Assembly (NCBI RefSeq): GCF_009834125.1
Contig: NZ_CP047146.1
Location: forward strand, 8,648,501-8,712,500
Direction of reading: 5' to 3'
Length of the DNA stretch: 64,000 nt
Source of the DNA: Streptomyces sp. GS7
Lineage (GTDB): Bacteria; Actinomycetota; Actinomycetes; Streptomycetales; Streptomycetaceae
Shown here: in pieces, positions 1-6,799 of the stretch
Layout: each line of letters opens with the position of its first letter
How positions within the stretch are numbered: position 1 is the stretch's first letter
The notes under the pieces: generated by a model
Told to the model about the DNA's origin: nothing
What the model saw: the letters and a program-made list of their open reading frames with translations, nothing else
Databases searched by the model: none
Program-made: the position numbers and the translations under genes

Positions 1-1166
1 CCGAGCAGCGGCACGGGCCTTGCCTCCTGCGGGGCCTTCTTCGGATACCAGCCGGAGGCCGCCGGGGTGAACAGCCAGGTGGCAAAGCCGTTTCGACGCC
101 AGTGAGCCGCGTGCCCAGACACCGCACCGCACCGCACGAACCCAAGGTCGGCGATGGCCTGCTCCACACGCGCTCGCGTAGCTTCAGCGACCCGGTCGGG
201 GCGGTTGAGGACGTTGGACACCGTCCCCGTGGAGACCCCGGCCAGGCGCGCGACGTCGACAAGCTTTGCCCCCTGGTGACCACCGGTACGTGCCGCACCC
301 TGTCCTCGGAAGACGTACGTCCTGCCATGGCACGGGCACGGCGTCGGCTTCGTACGGGCGATGTGGTTGGCGACCAGGGCGGACAGCCAGACCGTCGAGT
401 CGATGGTGCGGTAGCTGTCGTCCTTGGGCGGGCAGCGCAGCAGCTCGCCGGTGTCGAGTTCGTACAGCTGCCACTCGACGCGGAACGCTCCGGGGCGGAC
501 GAACTCGGTTTCCAGGCCGACGATTTCGCCCCAGCGCTTGCCGGTGTACCCCTTGAGGACCACGGCGACGAACTCGTCGTCGCGGCCGGAGAGCAGGGCA
601 GCCCGCTCGGCGGTCAGCAGAATGCCGAGCGCGTCGGTGATGACCTTCTCCGGGCCACGGCCACGGGAGCGGCCGGCGCGCTTGCCGCGCCCACGCCGCC
701 TGGCCGCCGGATTGGACGCGATCAGGCCCTCGTCGATCGCGTCCTCGAAGATCAGGTGGAGCGTCGAGCGCCAGGTCTTGACGCTGGAGGCCGCGTACAC
801 GGCCTTCTCCTTCTTCTCCCACAAGTCGACGTCCGTGCGCAGGACGCCCGCGAGCGCCTTGTCCTCGAACTCGGGGAGCAGATGCTCCTCGATGTGGCGC
901 CTGTAGTTCTGCATCGTCGAGGCAGCCAGATCCTGGGCCTCGTACCAGCGGCTCGCGTACTCGCCGAAGGTCTCCTGGCCCAGTGCCGGGTCGCGCCAGT
1001 CGCCCCGTCGGTACTTGTTCTCGGCCTCGCTCGCGGCGCGCTGGGCCTCGCCCTTGGTCGCGAACCTGATCGCCTTGCCGCTCTCGTCGACGACCGTGAG
1101 GTGCTTGCTGGGCGCGATCTTGTACCGGCCGCGCCAGTAGTTTCCGCGCTTCTCCGCGAAACCCAA
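1..1166 (-). CDS. int: Tyrosine recombinase (integrase) with inserted LacI-type HTH, partial
   Basis: Site-specific recombinase that would integrate and excise the mobile element at a tRNA gene. The frame is open from a TTG at 1166 (GGGGAGGA about 10 nt upstream) to the window edge, giving 388 codons. Residues 1-60 form an AP2-like arm-binding start (NYWRGRYK), residues 60-150 a SAM-like core-binding domain, and the catalytic domain starts near 200 with KGYTGKRWGEI, whose Arg is the box I arginine. Residues 298-348 are a canonical LacI helix-turn-helix (KLVDVARLAGVST, then VSNVLNRPDRVAEATRARV). The catalytic domain resumes with AAHWRRNGFATWLF. The HxxR and Tyr boxes must lie left of the window. 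I checked every codon in this frame and found no stop or frameshift, so the insertion is part of the protein. TTG rather than ATG or GTG is inferred from the ribosome binding site. Confidence 0.93.
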   Translation of the reverse strand, partial: MGFAEKRGNYWRGRYKIAPSKHLTVVDESGKAIRFATKGEAQRAASEAENKYRRGDWRDPALGQETFGEYASRWYEAQDLAASTMQNYRRHIEEHLLPEFEDKALAGVLRTDVDLWEKKEKAVYAASSVKTWRSTLHLIFEDAIDEGLIASNPAARRRGRGKRAGRSRGRGPEKVITDALGILLTAERAALLSGRDDEFVAVVLKGYTGKRWGEIVGLETEFVRPGAFRVEWQLYELDTGELLRCPPKDDSYRTIDSTVWLSALVANHIARTKPTPCPCHGRTYVFRGQGAARTGGHQGAKLVDVARLAGVSTGTVSNVLNRPDRVAEATRARVEQAIADLGFVRCGAVSGHAAHWRRNGFATWLFTPAASGWYPKKAPQEARPVPLL

Positions 1167-1213
1167 CTTCCGTCTTCCTCCCCTGGCTTTGGCTTGTGGC
1201 TGGCGCGGGCGCG

Positions 1214-1591
1214 CTACGCGACGGTCTCGTACTGGGTACGGCGCGGCGGCCGAGCCCGCAGACGCCCCGTCGTCAGGACCGCAGTAGGCCGACGAAGCTG
1301 GGAGACACGGGCTCGTGCGGCGGGAGGTGTCGCCCCTGCCGGAACGGCAGCCGCGTCGTCGGGGGATCGTGTCGGGCGCTCCTCGTAGAGGCGGACGATC
1401 TCGGCCAGGTGTTCGGCGGTGAAGCGGTACGCGCGGCCGACGCGGGTGTGCGGAATGAGGCTGCGACGGGCGCGGTCCTTGACCCACCAGGCAGAGCAGC
1501 CGAGGGCCTCGGCGATCTCCTCGGGGAGGTAGAGGCGGGGCAGTGTCGACGCGGTGTGCGGGAGGGCAGGAGGCATGGGCTCTTGGCGCAA
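1214..1591 (-). CDS. Small helix-turn-helix protein, probable excisionase
   Basis: Likely recombination directionality factor (Xis) acting with the neighbouring integrase. The 125-residue product has a MerR/excisionase-like winged helix at residues 18-70: LYLPEEIAEALGCSAWWVKD, then RVGRAYRFTAEHLAEIV. This follows the family pattern of tip helix, recognition helix and wing. The C-terminal half is basic and low in complexity. It lies directly upstream of the integrase on the same strand, the usual xis-int arrangement in actinobacterial elements. The start is ambiguous: TTG at 1591 has AGGA six bases upstream, while ATG at 1576 lacks a clear ribosome binding site. The DNA-binding fold is visible; excisionase function is inferred from position. 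Confidence 0.75.
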   Translation of the reverse strand: MRQEPMPPALPHTASTLPRLYLPEEIAEALGCSAWWVKDRARRSLIPHTRVGRAYRFTAEHLAEIVRLYEERPTRSPDDAAAVPAGATPPAARARVSQLRRPTAVLTTGRLRARPPRRTQYETVA

Positions 1592-1738
1592 GAGGGTTCC
1601 TATCTGGAGCGATGGTGCGAGGGGGACGCACCGGGGTGGATCGCTCGGGTACGTACGGGCGAGGGAAGTGGGAGGTGGCGGAAGGGTGTTGCCCCGGTCA
1701 CCGACTGCTCGGCGGGAGCGATGCAGCGTCTGCGGCGG

Positions 1739-1990
1739 CTAGCACTCCCCGGCGAGCAGGGCCAGCGGGGAGACGCCGAGGGCGGCCGCGATGGCGACGA
1801 GGTCGTCGACGTCGCAGCGTCGGCGCCGGCGTTCGATGCGGGAGATGGTCGTAACGGTCATGGGGCGGCCCAGCTCGGTCGCGCGGGCGGCCAGCTGTCT
1901 TTGAGCGATTCCGCGCATGGTGCGGGCGCGCTCGATGGCGCGGGCGGTCCGATTTCCGGCCGGGCCTATTTCAAGAGGGTTTTGCTGCAC
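1739..1990 (-). CDS. XRE-family repressor-like protein
   Basis: Short DNA-binding regulator of 83 residues with a Cro/C1-type HTH spanning residues 18-78 (ARTMRGIAQRQLAARATELG, then TTISRIERRRRRCDVDDLV). It ends with a typical ALGVSPLALLAG helix. The start is probably GTG at 1990. It is transcribed divergently from the element's plus-strand genes, with the shared control region at 1991-2582. It is therefore the best candidate for the element's maintenance repressor. No effector or cleavage domain is present. Confidence 0.75.
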   Translation of the reverse strand: MQQNPLEIGPAGNRTARAIERARTMRGIAQRQLAARATELGRPMTVTTISRIERRRRRCDVDDLVAIAAALGVSPLALLAGEC

Positions 1991-2019
1991 GGATCTGTTG
2001 TAGCTCCGAAAGACCGGTT

Positions 2020-2047
2020 TTGCTAACCGCTGACCCGCTGCTATATT
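2020..2047 (+). promoter_or_regulatory. Putative promoter of the plus-strand element operon
   Basis: TTGCTA (2020-2025) and TATATT (2042-2047) are separated by 16 bases, close to sigma-70/HrdB consensus. This is an unusually AT-rich spot in the window. Transcription would run rightwards through the micro-ORF at 2180 into the winged-helix gene at 2583. It is 30 bases from the divergent XRE start, so repressor control is plausible. Confidence 0.4.
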
Positions 2048-2179
2048 CCGCCGCTTTGTTGTCAGATCCCCTAGGTCACCGCCGGAAAAGGGCGGAACAT
2101 AGCATGGGATCCCCGGTTGACGAAATCACGGAGCGTCAGGTCGCCCACGCCGATGGGCGACCACCCCGAAAGGATCATC

Positions 2180-2221
2180 ATGCCTGGTCAGGGGACATGT
2201 CGCGCTCCGCGCGAGGTCTGA
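2180..2221 (+). CDS. Possible 13-residue leader peptide
   Basis: An ATG preceded by GAAAGGA with five bases of spacing opens a 13-codon frame encoding MPGQGTCRAPREV, ending in TGA. It lies about 130 bases downstream of the putative promoter and 360 bases upstream of the winged-helix gene. I do not recognise the peptide. It could be a translational leader or simply a fortuitous start; only the ribosome binding site supports it. Confidence 0.25.
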   Translation: MPGQGTCRAPREV

Positions 2222-2411
2222 CGGAATCGCCACCGAAGCATTGCGAGCTACTGTCCCTATTTGTCCCACCGCTCCGCTGGGTGATTTCGCTAACCGGGGA
2301 TCCGGGTCTAACGTTTTAATTCCCCGCACACGACGTGTTCGCCGTGAGCTGTTTGCTTTCTCGGTGGAATGCTGGACTTGCGCGGGCGGATGTGGCTGTC
2401 TTGTCCAGGCG

Positions 2412-2431
2412 CCCGGAACACTGTTTCCGGG
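2412..2431. promoter_or_regulatory. Inverted repeat, candidate operator
   Basis: CCCGGAA and TTCCGGG arms of seven bases are separated by six bases. The TTCCGG core recurs at the centre of the large palindrome at 6104-6151, which suggests a shared element-encoded DNA-binding protein. Function is inferred. Confidence 0.3.
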
Positions 2432-2582
2432 GCACGGGGAAACTCGACACGCCACAGCCGCGGCCAAGGCGACCTCGTGCACACCAGCGCGGGCCTCGCC
2501 GGCAACTCCACGCCGCAGCCCTCCCCAAACCCCCGAAGCGGACTGCCCGCACCTCCCCACCTGACCTAGGAGCCGCCAACCG

Positions 2583-3461
2583 ATGAGCAAAGACGCCCGC
2601 GAGTGGGTCTGGGAGAACAGCGCCAGCAAGGGCAACGCCCGGCTGGTGATGCTCTCCATCGCCGACCGCGTCGCCGACGAGAAGTGTGTCGCCTACGCCA
2701 CGGTGCCCAGCCTGATGGAGCGCACGGGGGCCTCCCGGTCCACCGTCCGTGACGCTCTGGACATGCTGGTGCGCTGCGGTGAGCTGGAGGAGGCCGACGA
2801 TCTCCAGGGCCCGTACCGCGCCACCGTGTACTGGCTGCCGCGAGCGGCCTACCTCATCGCGAACGCGTCGCGCCCCGAAGACACTCCCACCGTCGAGCCC
2901 AGGAAGCCCGACCGCAACACACCCGGCCTGCGACGGTACGGAATCCGCCCCCGAAAGGGGCTGGAATCCAGCCCCTCGAAGGACCAGGATCCGGCACCTC
3001 CAGAAAACGACACGGACCGGAATCCAACCCCTCCAGGGACCGGAATCCAGCCCATGGAGGGACCGGAATCCAGCCCCCAGAACCGTAGTGAACCGAAGGT
3101 GAACCGTAGGTACAGCAGCAGTGCCACCACCCTCACCTCGGCCACCGACTGGGAGATCGACGCGGAGACCCGCGCCTGGGCGCAGCAGCAGGGGCACCTC
3201 GCCCGCCTCGGCGAACACGGCATCCACGCCGCCGACGCGAAGTGGCGCTCCTACCGGGCGGCCTGGCCACCGCGCCCGGCCACCGCGTGGGCTGCCGACT
3301 GGCGCACCTGGATCGCCCGCGAACACAGCCCCGCACCGAGCCGCCCGAGCCTCTACGCCCTGCCCGGCGGCACCCCTGCCCCCACGGCCGGCATGACCCG
3401 CGCCGAGGCACACACCGCCGCCCTGCTCGCCGCCCTCGAAGAACCGACCGGAACGGAATAA
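2583..3461 (+). CDS. Winged-helix protein, possible replication initiator
   Basis: A 292-residue protein with an N-terminal winged HTH (residues 8-80: NARLVMLSIADRVADEKCVA, then MERTGASRSTVRDALDMLV) of the GntR/HTH_36 type seen in plasmid initiators and phage DnaD-like proteins. The middle (about 95-180) is low-complexity and Pro/Ser-rich. The C-terminal part (190-260) is Trp-rich (WRSYRAAWPP, AWAADWRTWIA). AGGAG lies ten bases before the ATG. The middle third of the gene is built from 23-bp DNA repeats, as in replicons with iterons inside the initiator gene. It heads the plus-strand run towards the mobilization genes. The DNA-binding domain is clear; an initiator role is inferred, and a transcriptional regulator is the alternative. 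Confidence 0.8.
   Translation: MSKDAREWVWENSASKGNARLVMLSIADRVADEKCVAYATVPSLMERTGASRSTVRDALDMLVRCGELEEADDLQGPYRATVYWLPRAAYLIANASRPEDTPTVEPRKPDRNTPGLRRYGIRPRKGLESSPSKDQDPAPPENDTDRNPTPPGTGIQPMEGPESSPQNRSEPKVNRRYSSSATTLTSATDWEIDAETRAWAQQQGHLARLGEHGIHAADAKWRSYRAAWPPRPATAWAADWRTWIAREHSPAPSRPSLYALPGGTPAPTAGMTRAEAHTAALLAALEEPTGTE
2940..3088 (+). repeat. 23-bp iteron-like repeats inside the winged-helix gene
   Basis: The motif GGAATCCAGCCCC recurs with starts at 2940, 2963, 3019, 3042 and 3065, and a degenerate copy near 2987. Spacing is 23 bases within the pairs and triplet. Copies are joined by AGGGACC or GAAGGACC segments. Because 23 is not divisible by three, successive copies encode different peptides. 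This points to conservation as DNA (protein-binding iterons or an origin) rather than as a protein repeat. Confidence 0.7.
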
Positions 3462-3466
3462 CTGCA

Positions 3467-4156
3467 CTGGATCGCCGCGAAATTGCCGCCCTCCTCGCCT
3501 ACATCGGCCGCCTCGACCCCCGCTCCATCCGCACCGATGCCGGCGAGGCCCGTGACCAAATCGCCCAATGGCACGAGTTGCTGAGCGACGTGCCGCTGAC
3601 CACCGTCCATGGCTGGGATGCCCGCGAGGCGATACGGGACCACGTCCTGGACTCCCCGTACCCGCTCCTGCCCGTGGACATCGCCCGCAAGTGGCGCGCC
3701 CACCGCCGCGACCGCCTCGGCCGGCACACCGACCCCACACCGTCCGCTGACCCGGACGACCCTGCCGCCTGGCGGGCCGAACTGTTCGCCACCCGACACG
3801 CGGTCGCCACCGGTGCGGCTGCGCCCTCGTCGCACCGGCAGATCACGAACGGCGGTCCACACCCCGACATCGCAGCCCGCCTCGCTGCCATCGGATCGTG
3901 CGTCCCGCCCGCTGCCCGCGCCGAGCTCGCCCCCTACCGGCCGATGCGAGCCACCCGCGAGGCCGCCGTCGCCGCGGGACGGCCCGACGCGCTCAGCGTC
4001 CCTTGCCAGTGGTGCCACGCCGGCAAGGGCGAGCCCTGCCGTACCCGGCGCGTAGGCCCCGACGGTCGCTCGCGAGGCAACGTGCCCCGCACCGTGCCCC
4101 ACCCGACGCGTGTGGACCTCGCCGCAGCCGAGCTCGCCCAGCACACCGCCGCGTAA
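3467..4156 (+). CDS. Zinc-finger-like element protein
   Basis: A 229-residue protein beginning LDRREIAALLAYIGRLDPR and ending in a Cys cluster, PCQWCHAGKGEPCRTRR (residues about 182-198), followed by a conserved-looking VPRTVPHPTRVDLAAAELA tail. The Cys spacing suggests a zinc ribbon or treble-clef finger. The probable start is CTG at 3467, six bases after the preceding stop; no ATG or GTG starts the conserved part. The same frame stays open upstream but overlaps the previous gene. It follows the winged-helix gene and is probably co-transcribed with it. I do not know its function; DNA or RNA binding is inferred. Confidence 0.7.
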   Translation: MDRREIAALLAYIGRLDPRSIRTDAGEARDQIAQWHELLSDVPLTTVHGWDAREAIRDHVLDSPYPLLPVDIARKWRAHRRDRLGRHTDPTPSADPDDPAAWRAELFATRHAVATGAAAPSSHRQITNGGPHPDIAARLAAIGSCVPPAARAELAPYRPMRATREAAVAAGRPDALSVPCQWCHAGKGEPCRTRRVGPDGRSRGNVPRTVPHPTRVDLAAAELAQHTAA

Positions 4157-4242
4157 TCCGCGCCAACTCCCTCCCCTCCCCCCTCACTGCCCCCGTGCAC
4201 GGCTCAACGCCGCATGCCCCGTGGGCCCTTCGGAGACCTCAT

Positions 4243-4764
4243 ATGCCCACTACCGCAGCTCCCCCTGCCCCGACAGGTCCGTCGACTTCGACCTGGACCG
4301 CTCCGTCGGGGTGCATCGCGGCCGTCGTACTGGCCGCGCTGACCTTCCTGCTCGCCCTCGACCTCGTGCATCAACTCACTGCCACGGCTTACGCCTCCAC
4401 GCCTCTCCCATACGTGTTCCTCGGCGCCACCAACGGGTTCATCGCCCTGTCGATCGCCGCCGTAGTCCGGCTGCGCTCGGCTCCGCTCGAAGACGAGGAG
4501 TACGCGTGGAAGCTGACTGTCGCCGCGATAGCTGTCCGCGCCGCCACGGTCGTCGTGCTCGGCTCGCTCGCCGACCGGCAGGGTCCGGGAGGCGCCTGGA
4601 CGCTGGCCGGCGTCACCGTCGTGGCCATGTCGGCCTGCGCGCCTCTCATCCCCTTGGGCGTCGTCCACCTCTACGTTCTGGCCGCCGAGCACGCCGCAGG
4701 CGTGAGCCAGCGAAGGGAACCGGACGCGTCGAGCCAGGAGCGGACTCGGGGCGGTGACGCCTGA
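4243..4764 (+). CDS. Four-helix membrane protein of the element
   Basis: A 173-residue protein with about four hydrophobic segments: residues 22-42, 50-70, 88-108 and 118-145 (the last WTLAGVTVVAMSACAPLIPL). A polar tail follows. GGAG lies nine bases before the ATG. The stop is two bases from the start of the next membrane gene, so the two are almost certainly translated together. It sits between the zinc-finger-like gene and the SpdB-like gene, the place where small spread/transfer membrane proteins occur in Streptomyces elements. No family is recognised with confidence. Confidence 0.7.
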   Translation: MPTTAAPPAPTGPSTSTWTAPSGCIAAVVLAALTFLLALDLVHQLTATAYASTPLPYVFLGATNGFIALSIAAVVRLRSAPLEDEEYAWKLTVAAIAVRAATVVVLGSLADRQGPGGAWTLAGVTVVAMSACAPLIPLGVVHLYVLAAEHAAGVSQRREPDASSQERTRGGDA

Positions 4765-4766
4765 AA

Positions 4767-6083
4767 GTGCCCTGGTCGACATGGGACGCCACTCCCCTGA
4801 TGCTCACCGCTTTGGCCTTCGTCTCCGGCGGGGTACTGGCCACATACCTGACCCGGCGAAGCCGGAGTGGCAGCAACGGCCAACGGCCAGAGCGGCGAGG
4901 AACGCTCGCGCTCCGGCTGGCCGCTGTCGCCGCGACCGTGTGCACGATCTACAGCGCCGACACCAGCTGGCGGTTCGCCGCACACTACCTCGGCATGTAC
5001 AGCACGGCGGAGCGGATCGCGATGTTCGCCGCCGGTGAGCTCGCGCTGTTCTCCACCGCCCTGCTGGCTCGGCAGAACCTCCACAGCGACAAGCGGGCAC
5101 CCGGTATGCCCGGGGTCCTGGTCTGGGTCATCACGACGGTTCAGATCATCCCCGCGTACGCCGAATCGGGTCTGGTCGGCGGCTCGGTGAGGGCCTTCCT
5201 CGGGCCGGTCATGGCCGGCGTGCTGTGGCACCTCGCCATGGGCATCGAGCTGCGCCACCGCATCGCCAAGGCCGCCTCCGACAGCCTGGCCGCCCGCATC
5301 GGGCGCGAGGCCCGCGAGCGCCTCCTGTCTCGCCTGGGCATCGCCGACCGCAGCCGCGACGCCCAGGAGATCACCCGCGAACGCGCCACTGCCAAGGCCG
5401 CCGACCTGGCCGCGCGCCTCTACGCGAAACCCAAGGCATACCGCACGACCCGGCGTGGCCGGCTCGCCATGCGCCGCCTGTCCGATGCGGTGGACCGGGC
5501 CCAGGTGGCCACCGATCCGCAACAGCGCGAGCGGCTCCTGGCCCGGTTCGCGGCCCGCCGGAACGCCGCGGCCCTGCTCGATGCCGACCTGGCCTTCCCC
5601 TGGGAGACCGGCACCCGCCACCATTCCGCATCCACGCCGCCAAGGCTGCCGACTTCCGGTGACTCCGCTTCCGATGGCCCCACTTCCGGTGCAGCTCCGC
5701 GTTCCCATGACGACCCGCACCCCGCACGCGAGCACGTACCGGAAATCCCCACCCCCGAGCGCCGCCGGAAGAAGGACACCCCGCAAGCGAAGCGGGAACC
5801 ACCCGAGGAGCCGGAACCACCTCACCCTCTTCCGGACCGCGACAGGCCGAAACCTCGGCCTCGCCGTACGGGGCGCCCGCCCGACACCTCCATCGACGAG
5901 CTGATCGCTATCGCCCGCGATCTCGAAGCCCGCACCGGATCCGCCCCCCACATGGCCATGCGGGCCGAGCTCGACAAGCTCGAACGCAAAGCCTCCAACA
6001 AACGGATCACGCAGGCACTCGATGCCCTGGAGGCCGGGCGCAAGGGCGGCACACCGATCCTCGGCGAGGCCAGCGTCGAGTAA
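4767..6083 (+). CDS. SpdB-like multi-pass transfer protein
   Basis: A 438-residue protein with five predicted membrane segments in its first 160 residues (near 10-28, 45-65, 84-104, 114-133 and 141-158). A long charged cytoplasmic part follows (residues 165-275, many Arg and Ala), then a Pro/Ser/Thr-rich linker (280-360). The C-terminal helical domain contains ELIAIARDLEARTGSAPHMA and NKRITQALDALEAG, an HTH-like pattern. This resembles Streptomyces spread proteins and DUF2637 membrane proteins with cytoplasmic DNA-binding tails. It starts with GTG two bases after the upstream stop. The linker-coding DNA contains repeated CTTCCGGTG/CTTCCGATG units. A transfer or intramycelial spread role is inferred from the family and its place upstream of mobC. 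Confidence 0.75.
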   Translation: MPWSTWDATPLMLTALAFVSGGVLATYLTRRSRSGSNGQRPERRGTLALRLAAVAATVCTIYSADTSWRFAAHYLGMYSTAERIAMFAAGELALFSTALLARQNLHSDKRAPGMPGVLVWVITTVQIIPAYAESGLVGGSVRAFLGPVMAGVLWHLAMGIELRHRIAKAASDSLAARIGREARERLLSRLGIADRSRDAQEITRERATAKAADLAARLYAKPKAYRTTRRGRLAMRRLSDAVDRAQVATDPQQRERLLARFAARRNAAALLDADLAFPWETGTRHHSASTPPRLPTSGDSASDGPTSGAAPRSHDDPHPAREHVPEIPTPERRRKKDTPQAKREPPEEPEPPHPLPDRDRPKPRPRRTGRPPDTSIDELIAIARDLEARTGSAPHMAMRAELDKLERKASNKRITQALDALEAGRKGGTPILGEASVE

Positions 6084-6103
6084 CGGTCCGGACTCCAACA
6101 CCC

Positions 6104-6151
6104 AGCGGGTGTATCGGAATCACTTCCGGAATTGATTCCGGTACACCCGCT
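6104..6151. promoter_or_regulatory. 48-base near-perfect palindrome upstream of mobC
   Basis: Arms AGCGGGTGTATCGGAATCA and TGATTCCGGTACACCCGCT flank a central TTCCGGAA. Only two of 24 pairs mismatch, and one of those would be a G-U pair in RNA. It lies in the only gap of the operon, 20 bases after the SpdB-like stop and 35 before mobC. It could be an origin of transfer, an operator for MobC or the XRE protein, or a terminator. It lacks a U-tract, so a simple terminator is less likely. Confidence 0.6.
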
Positions 6152-6186
6152 CGCCCTCACCCGACCATCCTCTGAAACGGAGACCC

Positions 6187-6795
6187 ATGCACGAACCGCA
6201 CCACGAAGACCCCACCATCCACGAGAACGCACTGACGAGTACCCCTGCCCCAGGCGGAGCAAGTTGTCGGGTAAGGAGCCCTTACCCGTCCTCCGCCCCT
6301 GAGGAGGCGGAGGCATCCGGCGCCGAGGGGGCGCCGGAGTCGGCCGGCCCGGGGGAGCCGACCGAGGGAGGGGCCAGCGCACCGTCGTCGAACGTGTCGC
6401 AGATGTCCGCTCCGCGTCGTCGACTGCGTGACCAGCAGCTGCGCGAGCATCGCATCCACCCCCGATACAACGACGACGAGTTCGGCCTCGTCCGAAAAGC
6501 CGCTGACCTGAGCCACATGGCGCCAGGCGGCTACGTCGCCGAGAGCTCGCTCGCGGCTGCGCGCGCCGACGATCCCACCGCAGCCGTCGCCGACTACCGC
6601 GCCATGGTGAAGGCGCTGATGGCCGCCAACGGTCAGCTCGGCCATGTCGGCAACAACCTCAACCAGCTCACCTGGCACCTCAACAAGGACGGCGCCTGGC
6701 CGCAACCGGTACTCGTGCAGCGGCTGCTGGAGCGCGTCGAGGCATCGATCGCCGAAGTGGACGCCGCCGTCGCCCGGGTGACCACGGGGCGGTGA
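6187..6795 (+). CDS. mobC: MobC-type relaxosome accessory protein
   Basis: A 202-residue protein with a disordered Ser/Pro/Glu-rich N-terminus (1-75). The MobC domain starts at RRRLRDQQLREHRIHPRYN, continues with DDEFGLVRKAADLSHMAPGG and ends with GHVGNNLNQLTWHLNKDG. These segments are characteristic of bacterial mobilization MobC proteins, which bind oriT and assist the relaxase. It sits four bases upstream of the relaxase start. A perfect 9-bp-arm palindrome lies within its disordered N-terminal coding sequence, where the protein appears free to accommodate a DNA site. The product would act in the cytoplasm in the relaxosome. Confidence 0.88.
   Translation: MHEPHHEDPTIHENALTSTPAPGGASCRVRSPYPSSAPEEAEASGAEGAPESAGPGEPTEGGASAPSSNVSQMSAPRRRLRDQQLREHRIHPRYNDDEFGLVRKAADLSHMAPGGYVAESSLAAARADDPTAAVADYRAMVKALMAANGQLGHVGNNLNQLTWHLNKDGAWPQPVLVQRLLERVEASIAEVDAAVARVTTGR
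6268..6288. promoter_or_regulatory. Perfect palindrome, candidate oriT/nick region
   Basis: CGGGTAAGG-AGC-CCTTACCCG: nine-base arms around a three-base centre, within the start of mobC. The CCCTTAC core resembles nick-region sequences I recall from MobA-type mobilizable plasmids; this comparison is from memory. Position beside the relaxase gene supports it. No nick site is demonstrated. Confidence 0.4.
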
Positions 6796-6799
6796 GCCG

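Larger units (their letters stand above)
1991..2582. other. 592-base divergent control region
   Basis: No long gene is supported here. The stretch holds a plausible plus-strand promoter (2020-2047), a 13-codon open frame with a good ribosome binding site (2180-2221) and an inverted repeat CCCGGAA...TTCCGGG (2412-2431). The longer frames crossing it lack ribosome binding sites or recognisable protein features, and I treat them as chance. Confidence 0.5.

Noticed and set aside
102..1388. Long plus-strand open frame opposite the integrase
   Set aside because: It is the antisense of a verified integrase and shows no family features or codon pattern of its own.
2126..2659. Minus-strand frames crossing the control region
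   Set aside because: They overlap the winged-helix gene start and lack ribosome binding sites and recognisable domains.
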